Made by a program: the position numbers and the translations under genes
Assembly: GCF_003990045.1 (NCBI RefSeq)
Contig: NZ_RZGZ01000002.1
Location: 1,302,001 to 1,366,000 of the forward strand
DNA length: 64,000 nt
Source of the DNA: Labedella endophytica
Lineage (GTDB): Bacteria > Actinomycetota > Actinomycetes > Actinomycetales > Microbacteriaceae
Direction: 5' to 3'
The notes under the pieces: generated by a model
Databases searched by the model: none
Seen by the model: only the letters and a program-made list of their open reading frames with translations
Told to the model about the DNA's origin: nothing
Part shown: positions 25,519 through 35,600 of the stretch, piece after piece
How the letters are laid out: each line of letters begins with the position of its first letter
How positions within the stretch are numbered: the first letter of the stretch is position 1

Positions 25519-26596
25519 GGTGGAGCCTCCGGGTGAGGGCGACGACGGGGAGGGTCACGAGCGTGACGACGACGGCGAGGAGCAGCGTGATCGCGGCAGC
25601 GCGGCCCACGTCGAACTGTTGGAGCGCCGCCTGCCAGATGATGTACGCGGGCATCGTCGTCGACTGGCCGGGGCCGCCCGACGTGAGGATGTAGACGAGG
25701 TCGAAGACCTTGAACGCGAGCACCAGGCGGATGAGGAAAGCGGCGCCGACCGTCGCGGCGATCGCCGGGAACGTGATGCTCCGGAACAGACGGAACCCGT
25801 GGGCTCCGTCGAGCGCCGCGGCCTCCGCGATCTCGACGTCCTGCCCGATGAGGGCGGCGAACACGAGGAGCACGATGAGCGGAGTCCACTCCCACACGTC
25901 GGCGAGCGCGACGCCGAGGAACGCGAGCACCGGGTCCGAGAGCACGGAGAAGGTCGCCCCACCCGGGACCACGGCCCCCAGAACGGTGTCGACGAGACCG
26001 CCGGACGGGTTGAAGACGAGCTTCCAGAGGATGCCGACCACGACGGGCGGGGTGATCATCGGGAGGAGCAGCAGGGTGCGGATCACCGCCCCCGCGCGCA
26101 CCGAGCGCCACAGCGCGACGGCCGTCGCGACGCCGAGCGCGACGCTCGCGACGGCGACGAGCACCGCGTAGACGACACCGCGCACGAGCGAGGCGGTGAC
26201 GTCCGCGTCGGCGAGCACCGTCTCGAACGTGGCCGTGCCGACGAACTCCTGGAACGGACGCCCCAGGCTCGACTCCGTGAACGCGGCGAGCACGATGAAC
26301 ACGAGCGGGTAGCCGCCGAGCACCACGAGGGCGAGCACGGCGGGGGCGACGAAGACGCGCCGCGTCCACGTGGTGCGAGGGTGGGGTCGGCCGTTCCCCC
26401 GGACGGCGCGGGCGTCGCGTCCCTGACGTGGCCGATCAGTCCCTGAGCTTGGCTTGCCCTGAGCCTGCCGAAGGGTCGACGGGTCGAAAGGCTCAGGGAC
26501 CGAGGGAGAAGGTCCCGAGGACGCACCGGGCGAGCCCGCGGCGGCGTCCGGAGACGCGGCCGCGGGCTCGGCGAGGGAACGGGGCGACTCGGTCAC
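25511..26596 (-). CDS. ABC sugar-type permease, inner membrane subunit 1
   Basis: 361 residues from GTG 26596, which overlaps the binding-protein stop codon by 4 bp. Six helices from about residue 78 onward; the EAA loop is EIAEAAALDGAHGFRLFRSITFPAI. A 75-residue Pro/Ser/Arg-rich cytoplasmic tail precedes helix 1; residues about 32-53 (FDPSTLRQAQGKP) are encoded by the dispersed CTTCGACAAGCTCAG-type repeat. It pairs with permease 2. No ATP-binding subunit is encoded nearby, so the importer would need a shared ATPase from elsewhere. Confidence 0.92.
   Translation of the reverse strand: MTESPRSLAEPAAASPDAAAGSPGASSGPSPSVPEPFDPSTLRQAQGKPSSGTDRPRQGRDARAVRGNGRPHPRTTWTRRVFVAPAVLALVVLGGYPLVFIVLAAFTESSLGRPFQEFVGTATFETVLADADVTASLVRGVVYAVLVAVASVALGVATAVALWRSVRAGAVIRTLLLLPMITPPVVVGILWKLVFNPSGGLVDTVLGAVVPGGATFSVLSDPVLAFLGVALADVWEWTPLIVLLVFAALIGQDVEIAEAAALDGAHGFRLFRSITFPAIAATVGAAFLIRLVLAFKVFDLVYILTSGGPGQSTTMPAYIIWQAALQQFDVGRAAAITLLLAVVVTLVTLPVVALTRRLHHD
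26438..26503. repeat. REP-like CTGAGCCTGCCGAAGGG repeat within permease 1
   Basis: TCCCTGAGCTTGG, CCCTGAGCCTGCCGAAGGG and TCGAAAGGCTCAGGGAC form an inverted arrangement of the same core seen at 7600 and 61871. It lies in frame in the permease 1 N-terminal tail. Confidence 0.75.
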
Positions 26597-27936
26597 TCGA
26601 GGAGGTCTTCCCACTCGGCTTGGACACGGTCGAGGGTGTCCTGCGCGGATCCGCCCTCGCCGGCGAGCAGCTTCGCGAGCTCGTCCGTGAGCACCTGCGC
26701 GGCCTCCGTGGCGTTCTCGCCGGTGGGCCACGCGAGGGCGCCGTCGAGCGTCGCGCGGTTCGCCTCCTGGATCTCGGGGAACTCCTCGCCGTAGGTCGGG
26801 TCCTCGAGGGACGAGACGCGGTTCGGGTCGATGCCGGTCGGCGGCAGCTCGGTGAGCAGGGCCGCGTTCACCTCGGACGACGAGGCCCACTCGACGAACT
26901 TCTGCGCGAGCGCCGTCTTCTGCGTGTTGGCGGCGATCACCCAGCTGAAACCGGCGACGAGCGAGGCGCGCGACTCCGTGTTGTCGCCACCCGTGGGCAG
27001 CAGCGTGACGCCCCACTGGTCGACGACCTCCGAACCGCTCTCCGGATCCTGCGAGCGCACACCCAGGTCGGTCCAGTTCTCGATGAAGCCCACCTTGCCG
27101 GCGAACCAGGCGCTGTTGCCCGCGCCGAAGTCGGTCTCGGCTGGCGTCGGCAGGGCGTAGTCGTTCACGTCCACGAGGGCCTGCGCCGCGGCGACGGCCT
27201 CCGGAGTGTTGATCGTGGGCTTCCCGTCCTCGTCGAGGAACTCGCCGCCGTAGCCCGCGAGCCGGTTGGCGAAGCTCGCTCCGAGGATGAGCGGCGACTT
27301 CTGCCCGAAGACCGCGGCGCCGTAGACGCCGTCGGCGCTCTCGTTCTCGGTGATCGTCTTCGTCTGCTCGAGGTACTCGTCCCAGGTGGTCGGCGGGGCG
27401 TCGAAACCGTTCCGCGCCAGGATCTCCTTGTTGTAGAAGAGGACGTGCGTGTCACCGTCGAAGGGCAGCCCGTAGGTCTTCCCGTCCACCTGGCTGTAGG
27501 GCTCCCAGATGGAGGGGATGAAGTCGTCGACGTCGATCGCGTCGTTGCCGTCGACCCACTCGGTGAGGTCCTGGATAGCGCCGTCCGCGGCGAGGTCGCC
27601 GAGCGAGGTGTACCAGGGCGCGGCGACGTCGATCGTGTTCGCGCCCGACTGCTGGTCGAGCGCGAGCTTCGATCCGATCTCGTCGTACGGCACGATGACC
27701 GGGTTGATGATCGCGCCCGTCTCCTTCTCGAACTCGGTCTTCAGCCATTCGGACGCACCCTCGTGCGACGAGATGAGGAGGACGGAGAGTTCCTCGCCGG
27801 TGAAGTCGCCGTCGGCGTCGTCTGCGCCAGCCGCACCGCCCGCGCAGGCCGAGAGCACCATCGCGACGGCGGCTGCTCCGGCGACGACCGCCGCGCGGCG
27901 AGCGCGGGGGGCGAACGGGGATCGAGTCGTGGTCAT
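26593..27936 (-). CDS. Extracellular solute-binding lipoprotein of an ABC importer
   Basis: 447 residues from ATG 27936 with GAGGAG 5 bases upstream. Signal peptide with lipobox VLSAC (Cys near 31), then a family 1 binding-protein fold: LSVLLISSHEGASEWLKTEFEKETG, IDVAAPWYTSLGDLAADGAIQDL, YGLPFDGDTHVLFYNKEIL. It captures a ligand outside the membrane and passes it to the two permeases. The ligand is unknown. Binding proteins of this family usually carry sugars, but the divergent flavin monooxygenase operon suggests an organosulfur or similar compound instead (inference). Confidence 0.92.
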   Translation of the reverse strand: MTTTRSPFAPRARRAAVVAGAAAVAMVLSACAGGAAGADDADGDFTGEELSVLLISSHEGASEWLKTEFEKETGAIINPVIVPYDEIGSKLALDQQSGANTIDVAAPWYTSLGDLAADGAIQDLTEWVDGNDAIDVDDFIPSIWEPYSQVDGKTYGLPFDGDTHVLFYNKEILARNGFDAPPTTWDEYLEQTKTITENESADGVYGAAVFGQKSPLILGASFANRLAGYGGEFLDEDGKPTINTPEAVAAAQALVDVNDYALPTPAETDFGAGNSAWFAGKVGFIENWTDLGVRSQDPESGSEVVDQWGVTLLPTGGDNTESRASLVAGFSWVIAANTQKTALAQKFVEWASSSEVNAALLTELPPTGIDPNRVSSLEDPTYGEEFPEIQEANRATLDGALAWPTGENATEAAQVLTDELAKLLAGEGGSAQDTLDRVQAEWEDLLE

Positions 27937-28044
27937 GGGGTCTCCTCGGGAGCTGTGGGGAACGGTTCGGATCGCCGCCGATGTGCAGCGGTTCATCGAA
28001 ATGTAGGGATGCGCGGAGCATCACGGAAGGGGCCGCGTAAGACG

Positions 28045-28092
28045 ACGACACGGTGTGACGAACTGTGTCGCCCAACGTGTCGCCGTGTGTCG
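28045..28092. promoter_or_regulatory. Cluster of TGTGTCG-type repeats between divergent operons
   Basis: Within 50 bp lie CGACAC (28046-28051), TGTGACG (28054-28060), TGTGTCG (28064-28070), CGTGTCG (28076-28082) and TGTGTCG (28086-28092). The spacing of about 10-12 bp puts them on one helix face. They sit between the importer and monooxygenase operons and could be shared regulator sites. Confidence 0.45.
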
Positions 28093-28217
28093 GACGGCCT
28101 TCCCGAGCGGTGCGGCCCGCCGGTAGCTTCGGCCGGGATGGCTCCTCCGGGAGCCGACCGACCGTCCCGCCGGAGCACGCGGCGACCCCCGAGAACTCAC
28201 CGACAGGAGACAGCGAG

Positions 28218-29660
28218 ATGGCATCGCGCATCATCCTCAACGCGTTCGACATGAGCTGCGTCACCCACCAGGCGCCCGGCCTCTGGAAGCACCCGGACAA
28301 CCAGGCCCACCGCTACAACTCGCTCGACTACTGGGTGGACCTCGCGAAGCTCCTCGAGCGGGGTACCTTCGACGCTCTCTTCATCGCGGACGTCGTGGGC
28401 GTGTACGACGTGTACCGCCACTCGGCTGCCTCGGCGCTCGAGGACTCGGCGCAGATCCCCGTGGGAGACCCGATCGTGCAGGTCTCCGCGATGGCGCACG
28501 CCACGGAGAACATCGGCTTCGGCGTCACGGTCGCCTCCACCTACGAGCTGCCGTACGCACTCGCCCGTCGGTTCTCGACGCTCGACCACTTCACGCAGGG
28601 CCGGGTGGGCTGGAACGTCGTCACCTCCTACCTCGATTCGGCGGCGAAGAACCTCGGCCTCGACAAGCAGATCGGCCACGACGACCGCTACGGCATCGGC
28701 GACGAGTTCCTCGACGTGACCTACAAGCTGTGGGAGGGCTCGTGGGAGGACGACGCCGTCGTGAAGGACCGCGAGCGCGGCGTCTACACGGACCCCACGA
28801 AGGTCCACCCGATCGCGCACGACGGCGAGTACTTCCGTGTGCCCGGCGTGCATCTCTCCGAGCCGAGCCCGCAGCGCACACCCGTGATCTTCCAGGCGGG
28901 CGCCTCCTCCCGTGGTCGTGAGTTCGCGGCGAAGCACGGCGAGGCGATCTTCATCAACGGCCTGAAGCCCGAGCTGACGCGTCGCATCACGGACGACATC
29001 CGTGACCGCGCCGAGCGGATCGGCCGGCCGCGCGACAGCGTCAAGATCCTGACGCTCGCAACCGTGATCGTCGCGGAGACGGACGCGGAGGCGCAGGCGA
29101 AATACGACGACTACCGGCCGTACGTGAGCCTCGACGGCGCGCTCGCCCTCTACGGCGGATGGTCGGGACTCGACCTCTCGCAGTACGACCCCGACGTTCC
29201 GCTCACCTACGTGGACACGGACGCCGCGCGATCGGCGCTCGCGATCTTCACCCAGTACGACCCGGAGCGCGAGTGGACGCCGCGCGACATCGCGCACTAC
29301 GTGGGCATCGGCGGCATCGGTCCGGTCATCGTCGGAAGCCCGACGACCGTCGCCGACGAGCTCGAGCGGTGGATCGAGGTGGGCGGGATCGACGGCTTCA
29401 ACCTCGCCTACGCCGTCACCCCCGGCACGTTCGAGGACGTCGTGGAGCTTCTCATCCCGGAGCTGCGCCGCCGCGGCCGCGTGTGGGACGAGTACCCGGA
29501 GGGCACGCTGCGCAGCCGCCTCAACGGGTCGGACTCGCCCGTCGTGCCGGAGTGGCACCCCGCTCACGCCTACCGCGGCGCGTACGTCGACCGTCCGAGC
29601 GTGGCCGACGACACCGCACCGTCCCTCTTCACCGCTTCGCTCGAGACCCAAGGAGCCTGA
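28218..29660 (+). CDS. LLM-class flavin-dependent monooxygenase (NtaA/SnaA/DszA family)
   Basis: 480 residues from ATG 28218, with AGGAGA upstream. It begins like the family (SRIILNAFDMSCVTHQAPGLWKHPDN, YWVDLAKLLERGTFDALFIADVVGVYDVY). GRVGWNVVTSYLDSAAKNLG, QAGASSRGREFAAKHGEAIFI and DGFNLAYAVTPGTFEDVVELLIPEL are further signatures. These enzymes use FMNH2 from a separate reductase and O2 to cleave C-S or C-N bonds, as in dibenzothiophene sulfone, nitrilotriacetate or dimethylsulfide breakdown. First gene of a three-gene operon with two DszC/SfnB-like enzymes. A related copy lies at 62537-63907. Confidence 0.93.
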   Translation: MASRIILNAFDMSCVTHQAPGLWKHPDNQAHRYNSLDYWVDLAKLLERGTFDALFIADVVGVYDVYRHSAASALEDSAQIPVGDPIVQVSAMAHATENIGFGVTVASTYELPYALARRFSTLDHFTQGRVGWNVVTSYLDSAAKNLGLDKQIGHDDRYGIGDEFLDVTYKLWEGSWEDDAVVKDRERGVYTDPTKVHPIAHDGEYFRVPGVHLSEPSPQRTPVIFQAGASSRGREFAAKHGEAIFINGLKPELTRRITDDIRDRAERIGRPRDSVKILTLATVIVAETDAEAQAKYDDYRPYVSLDGALALYGGWSGLDLSQYDPDVPLTYVDTDAARSALAIFTQYDPEREWTPRDIAHYVGIGGIGPVIVGSPTTVADELERWIEVGGIDGFNLAYAVTPGTFEDVVELLIPELRRRGRVWDEYPEGTLRSRLNGSDSPVVPEWHPAHAYRGAYVDRPSVADDTAPSLFTASLETQGA

Positions 29661-29661
29661 C

Positions 29662-30897
29662 GTGACCGACACGACCATCGCCCACACCACGATCGCACGC
29701 TCCCCGTGGAGCGGGACGGCGTCGCGGGAGGAGCTCGCGCACTGGCGCGGCGTCGCCGAGCGGGTCGCCGCGACCCTCGGCGAGGACGCCCTCGCCCGCG
29801 ATCGCGCGAACCTCGACCCCACGACGGAACTCGACCTGCTTCGCGAGAGCGGACTCGTGAACCTCCTCGACCCGGCCGAGTACGGCGGAGGCGGCGGGCA
29901 CTGGGAGTCCGCGTTCCTCGCCGTCCGCATCCTGTCGCGCACCGACGCGTCGATCGCGCAGGTCCTCGCGTACCACTACATCAACTCCGGCAACATCGGC
30001 TTCAACACGGACCCCGCGAAGCGGGTCGACTGGTACCGACGCACGGTCGAGGGCCGCTGGGTGTGGGGTGACTCGGTGAACCCGACGGACCCGAATCTCG
30101 TGCTCACGCCGGAGGGCGACGACTACCGCCTCGACGGCCTCAAGCGGTTCTCCACCGGGGCGTCCGCGGGAGACGTGATCCTCGTCAACGCGGTCGTGCG
30201 CGGCGGGGAACTCGACGGGCGTTTCCTGTTCTTCGCGCTCGATCACGACCGAGAGGGCGTGTCGTACCTCGGCGACTGGGACGCACTCGGGCAGCGCCTG
30301 TCCGCGAGCGGCTCCGTGCGCTTCACGGACGTCGTGGTCACGCCCGACGACGTCCTCGGAGTGGGTACGGAGGAGCCGTTCTCCACCCTCATCACCCCGG
30401 GCATCCAGCTCGCCTTCGGCAACCTCTATCTCGGAGTCGCGGAGGGCGCGCTCGCGCAGGGGCTCGACATCACCAGGGCCCGCCCGGCGGCGTGGTTCCT
30501 CAGCCAGGCGGACTCGTACCGCAACGATCCCTTCACGCAGCGCATCGTCGGTGAGTTCGCGTCGAAGATCGCGGCCGTGGAAGCCCTCGCCGATCGCGCG
30601 GGGCGGGCGTTCGACGAGGTCATCGCCCTCGGCGACGACGTGACGGCCGAGATCCGCGGCGAGATCGCCATCGAGATCGCGAAGCTCAAGGTGGTGTCCA
30701 CGGACGTCGGCATCGAGGTGGCGAACCGGATCTTCGAGATCACCGGGTCGAGCTCGGCGAAGTCGTCGACGGGGCTCGACCTGTTCTGGCGGAACGTGCG
30801 CACCCACTCCCTCCACGACCCCGTGGACTACAAGAAGCTCGAGGTGGGCGCGTACGTGCTCAACGGCGAGCTCCAGCCGATCTCGCTCTACACGTAG
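29662..30897 (+). CDS. DszC/SfnB-like flavin-dependent oxidoreductase (acyl-CoA dehydrogenase fold), copy 1
   Basis: 411 residues from GTG 29662, one base after the previous stop, with AAGGAG upstream. Acyl-CoA dehydrogenase fold: helical N-domain (LRESGLVNLLDPAEYGGGGGHW), beta middle domain (WVWGDSVNPTDPNLVLTPEGDDYRLDGLKRFSTGA, with a T/S-G-x pattern) and helical C-domain ending HDPVDYKKLEVGAYVLNGELQPI. DszC-type members are FMNH2-dependent monooxygenases that add oxygen to sulfur; the length is close to DszC. Its ending differs from true acyl-CoA dehydrogenases, which supports this reading. Confidence 0.88.
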   Translation: MTDTTIAHTTIARSPWSGTASREELAHWRGVAERVAATLGEDALARDRANLDPTTELDLLRESGLVNLLDPAEYGGGGGHWESAFLAVRILSRTDASIAQVLAYHYINSGNIGFNTDPAKRVDWYRRTVEGRWVWGDSVNPTDPNLVLTPEGDDYRLDGLKRFSTGASAGDVILVNAVVRGGELDGRFLFFALDHDREGVSYLGDWDALGQRLSASGSVRFTDVVVTPDDVLGVGTEEPFSTLITPGIQLAFGNLYLGVAEGALAQGLDITRARPAAWFLSQADSYRNDPFTQRIVGEFASKIAAVEALADRAGRAFDEVIALGDDVTAEIRGEIAIEIAKLKVVSTDVGIEVANRIFEITGSSSAKSSTGLDLFWRNVRTHSLHDPVDYKKLEVGAYVLNGELQPISLYT

Positions 30898-30905
30898 GAG
30901 TCCCG

Positions 30906-32255
30906 ATGACCTCGACATCCACCACCCCGAAGGCATCGGCGACTCGGGGGCCCGACCACACGGCCCCTGAGCCTGTCGACGGGCGAACCACCCACGAAGC
31001 TCGAGACGCTTCGGCAAGCAATGCGACCGTGAATGCGACCGGGACGGGTATCGTGCCATCCCGCCTCGAGGCGGCGCTCGCACGGCTGCGGCCCGTGTTC
31101 GACCGCATCGCGGAGGGCACGATCGCGCGGGAGCAGGACCACGTGCTCCCCGTGGAGCCGGTGCGCTGGCTCGTCGACGCCGGGTTCGCCCGCCTCCGCG
31201 TTCCGACGGACTTCGGGGGCGACGGTCTCACGATCCCGGAGCTCGCCGAGGTGCTCATCGAACTCGCGACGGCGGACTCGAACCTGCCGCAGGTCTTCCG
31301 CGGCCACATCGCGTTCGTCGAGGACCGCCTCCAGGCCGCCCCCGGCGGCGAGCGCGACGCGTGGCTGCGCCGCTTCGCCGCCGGGGAGATCGTCGGAAAC
31401 GCGTGGAGCGAGACGGGGGCCGGCGCGCTCGGCACCTCGCAGACGAAGCTGGAACGTCGCGGCGACCGCTGGGTGCTCAACGGCCGCAAGTTCTACACGA
31501 CGGGCAGCATCTTCGCGGAGTGGACGGACGTCACGGCCGATCGCGACGGCGACGCTGTCACGGCCATCGTCCGCACGGGCCAGCCGGGTGTCGCCATCTC
31601 GGACGACTGGGACGGCTTCGGCCAGCAGCTCACCGGCACGGGCACGATCGTCTTCACCGACGCCGAGGTGGAGGACGCGCACGTCGCGCTCTTCGACGAC
31701 CGCTTCCGCTACCAGACGGCGCTCTACCAGCTCGTGCTCCTGGCGGTCCTCGCGGGCATCGCCGCGGCGACCGAGCGGGACACGGCGCAGGCGATCCGCG
31801 ATCGCACTCGCGTGTACAGCCACGGGGTCGCCTCGCTCGTGCGGGACGATGCGCAGATCCAGGCCGTCGTGGGTGAGATCTCGTCCGTCGCGTACACCGC
31901 CAGCACTCTGGTGCGCGGAGTGGCCGAGGCCGTGCAGGACGCCGCCGATACGGCCGGGCTCCGCGACACCGAGGCCGACCTCGCGGCGAACGTGCTCGCC
32001 GAGATCCGCTCGGCGCAGGCCCAGGTCGTGCTCTCGGAGTCGGTCCCCCGGGCGGCCACCCTCGTGTTCAACACCCTCGGCGCCTCGGCGACGAGCCGCG
32101 CGAAGGGCCTCGACCGCCACTGGCGGAACGCCCGCACGGTCGCGTCCCACAACCCCGTGATCTACAAGGCACGCATCGTGGGCGACTGGTCGATCAACGA
32201 CACCCCTCCGCCCTTCATCTGGAACATCGGCACCGCCCCCTCGCCCACCCCCTAG
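30906..32255 (+). CDS. DszC/SfnB-like flavin-dependent oxidoreductase, copy 2
   Basis: 449 residues from ATG 30906, with AGGAG 5-6 bases upstream. From about residue 50 the acyl-CoA dehydrogenase fold runs normally: FARLRVPTDFGGDGLTIPELAEVL, GNAWSETGAGALGTSQTKLERRGDRWVLNGRKFYTTGS, and the ending RHWRNARTVASHNPVIYKARIVGDWSIN, which is the SfnB/DszC-type C-terminus. Residues about 19-39 come from a copy of the dispersed CTGAGCCTGTCGA repeat in frame. A 26-base sequence shared with 24280-24305 begins 6 bases after the stop. Likely acts with the two enzymes upstream. Confidence 0.88.
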   Translation: MTSTSTTPKASATRGPDHTAPEPVDGRTTHEARDASASNATVNATGTGIVPSRLEAALARLRPVFDRIAEGTIAREQDHVLPVEPVRWLVDAGFARLRVPTDFGGDGLTIPELAEVLIELATADSNLPQVFRGHIAFVEDRLQAAPGGERDAWLRRFAAGEIVGNAWSETGAGALGTSQTKLERRGDRWVLNGRKFYTTGSIFAEWTDVTADRDGDAVTAIVRTGQPGVAISDDWDGFGQQLTGTGTIVFTDAEVEDAHVALFDDRFRYQTALYQLVLLAVLAGIAAATERDTAQAIRDRTRVYSHGVASLVRDDAQIQAVVGEISSVAYTASTLVRGVAEAVQDAADTAGLRDTEADLAANVLAEIRSAQAQVVLSESVPRAATLVFNTLGASATSRAKGLDRHWRNARTVASHNPVIYKARIVGDWSINDTPPPFIWNIGTAPSPTP

Positions 32256-32260
32256 CGAAA

Positions 32261-32321
32261 GGGCTACTCCCGAGCGAGGGCGCCACCTCTCCGTGGCGCC
32301 CTCGAGCCGTATCTGTAGCCC
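32261..32321. terminator. Nested hairpin of the GAGGGCGCCAC family after the monooxygenase operon
   Basis: Inner stem CGAGGGCGCCAC (32275-32286) with GTGGCGCCCTCG (32293-32304), 6-base loop; outer arms GGGCTAC (32261-32267) and GTAGCCC (32315-32321). Same family as 24240-24305. The rest of the 370-bp gap to 32626 holds a TAGCCT hexamer near 32495, a likely -10 for the peptidase gene, and nothing else I can support. Confidence 0.85.
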
Positions 32322-32625
32322 TCGACGACGCATCATCACCGATGCGGACGACGCTCTCTCGAATCACGATCAGCGCGTGCGACGCACCGAATCGCCGCCA
32401 CCGGAAGCCTCAGCGCACACATCCGATGCAACACCCCTCGAAGTGGGGGCACGCCCGGAAATCGACCGCGACACGACGGACACACAGGCGAAACATAGCC
32501 TCCCTAGGTTCGAAGGACACCCCTCCCCGGCCCCTCGGCCACCGCCTCGCGCTCCCCGGCACACCTCCCGGTATCCGCGCGTCGCGTTCCTCGTTCCACC
32601 GCGCCCTCGAACGAAAGAAGCATTC

Positions 32626-35600
32626 GTGCTCACACGTGTCGTGGCCGGAGCGAGCAGCGTCATCGTTGCCGTTTCAGCCGTGTTCCTCGCCGCCCCCGCG
32701 GCAACCGCCGCTCCTGGCATCCTCGATGCCCCGACCATCCCCATCGTCCGCACCGACGGAGGCGTGGCCTTCCCGACGAGCTACCCCGTCCAGCCGACCC
32801 TCACCGAGGTCCCGGCCGACGCCACCGACGCGTCGATCGCTCGCGGGGCGCTGCCCTTCGCCGACATCGCCCCGGCCCTCAACGACCTCATGGACGAGAG
32901 CGACTACGTCTCGTCGCAGGTGATCGGCCAGTCCGAGCAGGGCCGCGACCTCTACCTCGTCACGGTCACCTCGCCGGAGACGGCGGAGGAGACCGCGCAG
33001 CAGACGGCCTGGCGCGACGCGATCAAGCACGCGCCGACCGCCGCGTCCCAGGATGCCGCGATCGCCGACGGCTACAAGCTGCCGATCTGGTTCAACGCGA
33101 ACATCCACGGCAACGAGTGGGAGGGCACGGACGCGACGATGAACTACATCGAGCAGCTCGTCGACACCTCCGAGGACCCCGAGGTCGCCGAGCTCCTCGA
33201 CACCACGCGTCTCTACTTCACGGTCACCGCGAATCCGGACGGCCGCTTCAACGGCACGCGCGCCACGGCGAACGGCTACGACCCGAACCGCGACTTCATC
33301 ACGAACGCGACGAACACGACCACCGCGCTGCGCGACATCACGGGCCTCATCCAGCCCACGTACTTCGTGGACATCCACGGGTACACGGGGATCCTGCAGG
33401 TCGAGCCGTGCGGTCCGCCCCACGGCGAGAACTACGAATACGACCTCTTCCTCCCGCACGCGTACTCCGCTGCCCTCGCGGTGGAGGAGGCCGTCGCCGA
33501 GGCCGACATCCCCGGCAACACCTACGACGACGGCGCAGGCAACGCGACGCTTACGAACACCGGCAAGATCCTCATCCCCTACCGCGACATCCGCGAGGGC
33601 TGGGACGACTGGCCCCCGATCTTCGCCCCGCAGTACGTGGCGTACCAGGGCGCCATCACGAACACCGTCGAGCTGCCCCTCGGCCGCACGAACGACCCGG
33701 CCACGAACCAGGCCAACTCGATCGTCGACACCGAGGTGGCCGAGGTCGTCATCGACTCGATCATCGAGTACGTCGTGGACAACCGCGACCCGCTCCTGTC
33801 GAACCAGATGGAGATCTTCGAGCGCGGCCTGAACGGCGCCGAGCAGACCCCGATCCCCGCCGACGTCGCCCCCGAGGACCTCGCCCCCGGCGTGCCCACG
33901 GAGTGGACCGACATCTGGGACGAGACGGACATCTACAACGCGACGTTCCCGCGCGCCTACGTCATCCCCGTGGACGGTTCGCAGCGCTCGCGTTCCGACG
34001 CCGAACAGCTCGTGGAGCAGCTCCTCGTGAACGATGTCGAGGTCACTCGCGCCACCGAGGACTTCACGGCCGACGGCACGACGTACGCGGCCGGCACGTT
34101 CCTCGTGGACATGCACCAGCCGCTCCGCGGCCTCGCGAACGTGCTGCTCGCGGACGGCACGGACATCTCCGACCGCATCTCGAGCATGTACGACATCTCC
34201 GCGTGGAGCCTCGCACTCCTGTGGGGCGCCGACGTGATCGCGGTCGGCGACACGACCGACCCGGCGCTCAGCGTCACCGTCGAGGACGTCGCCACGGTGG
34301 ACCTCGGCGGATCCGTCGCGGACGGCGGGCCGTACCTCGAGCTCGAGCCCGCCGGCACCGCGGAGTGGCAGGCCATCACGGCCCTGCTCGACGCGGGAGT
34401 CGCCCTCTCGCAGACGGCGGACGGCACCGTGGTGCTCGGGAAGGACGCGGCGAGCCGCGCCGCCGCGGAGGAGGCCGCCTCCCTGTTCGGGGTGGACTTC
34501 ACCGCGACCGACGGCCTCGCCCTCCGCGACGAGACGACGACCTCGCTGCGTTCGCTCGCCGTGGGGTACACCACGACGGACGACCGCGATGTGCTCCTCA
34601 AGCTCGGCTTCGACGAGCCGGTGCTCGTGAGCGCCGCGCTCGTCACCTCGGGTGCCGTCGACCTGTCGACGCTCGACGTGCTCTTCCTCGGCGGCAACCT
34701 GAGCTTCACCGGCGACAACGCCGCGGGAGCCGAGAAGCTCACCGCCTACCTCGCGGCCGGCGGTGACGTGGTCGCTCGCGGCAGCGGCGGTGCCACCTTC
34801 GCGAACGCGAACGGCCTGGCGCAGGTGACGGCGACCAGCGGGACGAGCGGGTCGAACGGCATCGTGCGCGTCGACACCCCAGAGGGCAGCGTGTTCGGAG
34901 CCGACACGGCCGACACCGCGTTCATCTACCCGGCCACGTGGTTCGCAGGGTTGGGCGAGGGCGTGACCGTGGAGCAGAGCTACGCGAGCGACGTGTTCGT
35001 GGCGGGCCACTGGGCGCAGTCGGACGGCCGCTCGCCGGCCGACGCCGCGGGCCAGGCCTCGGCGATCTCGTCGGAGACGGATGCGGGCAGCCGCTTCTTC
35101 CTCTTCGGCACGTCGCCCACGTTCCGCAACCACCCCGTCGGGCAGTTCGGCGACATCGCGAGCGCCCTCTACTGGTCCGCCGGACCGGGAACGGCCGTCG
35201 TGCCGCCCATCACGGAGGAGGACCTGACGGAGGAGACGAAGACGGGCGTGAGCGTTCCCGAGCAGGCGACGGCGGGCGACACCATCACGGTGACGGTCGA
35301 TGAGGCCTTCGCGGGTCAGGAGCTCACGACGACGCTCTTCTCCGAGCCCGTCGGCCTCGGCACCCGCACGGTGTCGGCCACCGGTACCTTCGAGGTGACG
35401 ATCCCGGCGGACACGACGGCCGAACTGCACCGCGTCGCGGTGGAGGACGCCGCGGGCGCCCTCATCGGCTGGGACGACATCACGGTGCTCGCTGTCGAGG
35501 TGCCGGGCGAGGAGCCCGGCGAGGGTGAGCCCGGTACGGGTGAGCCGGGCGAGGGCGAACCGGGCGCCGGTGAGCCGGGCGCCGAGGCACCGGGCGGAGA

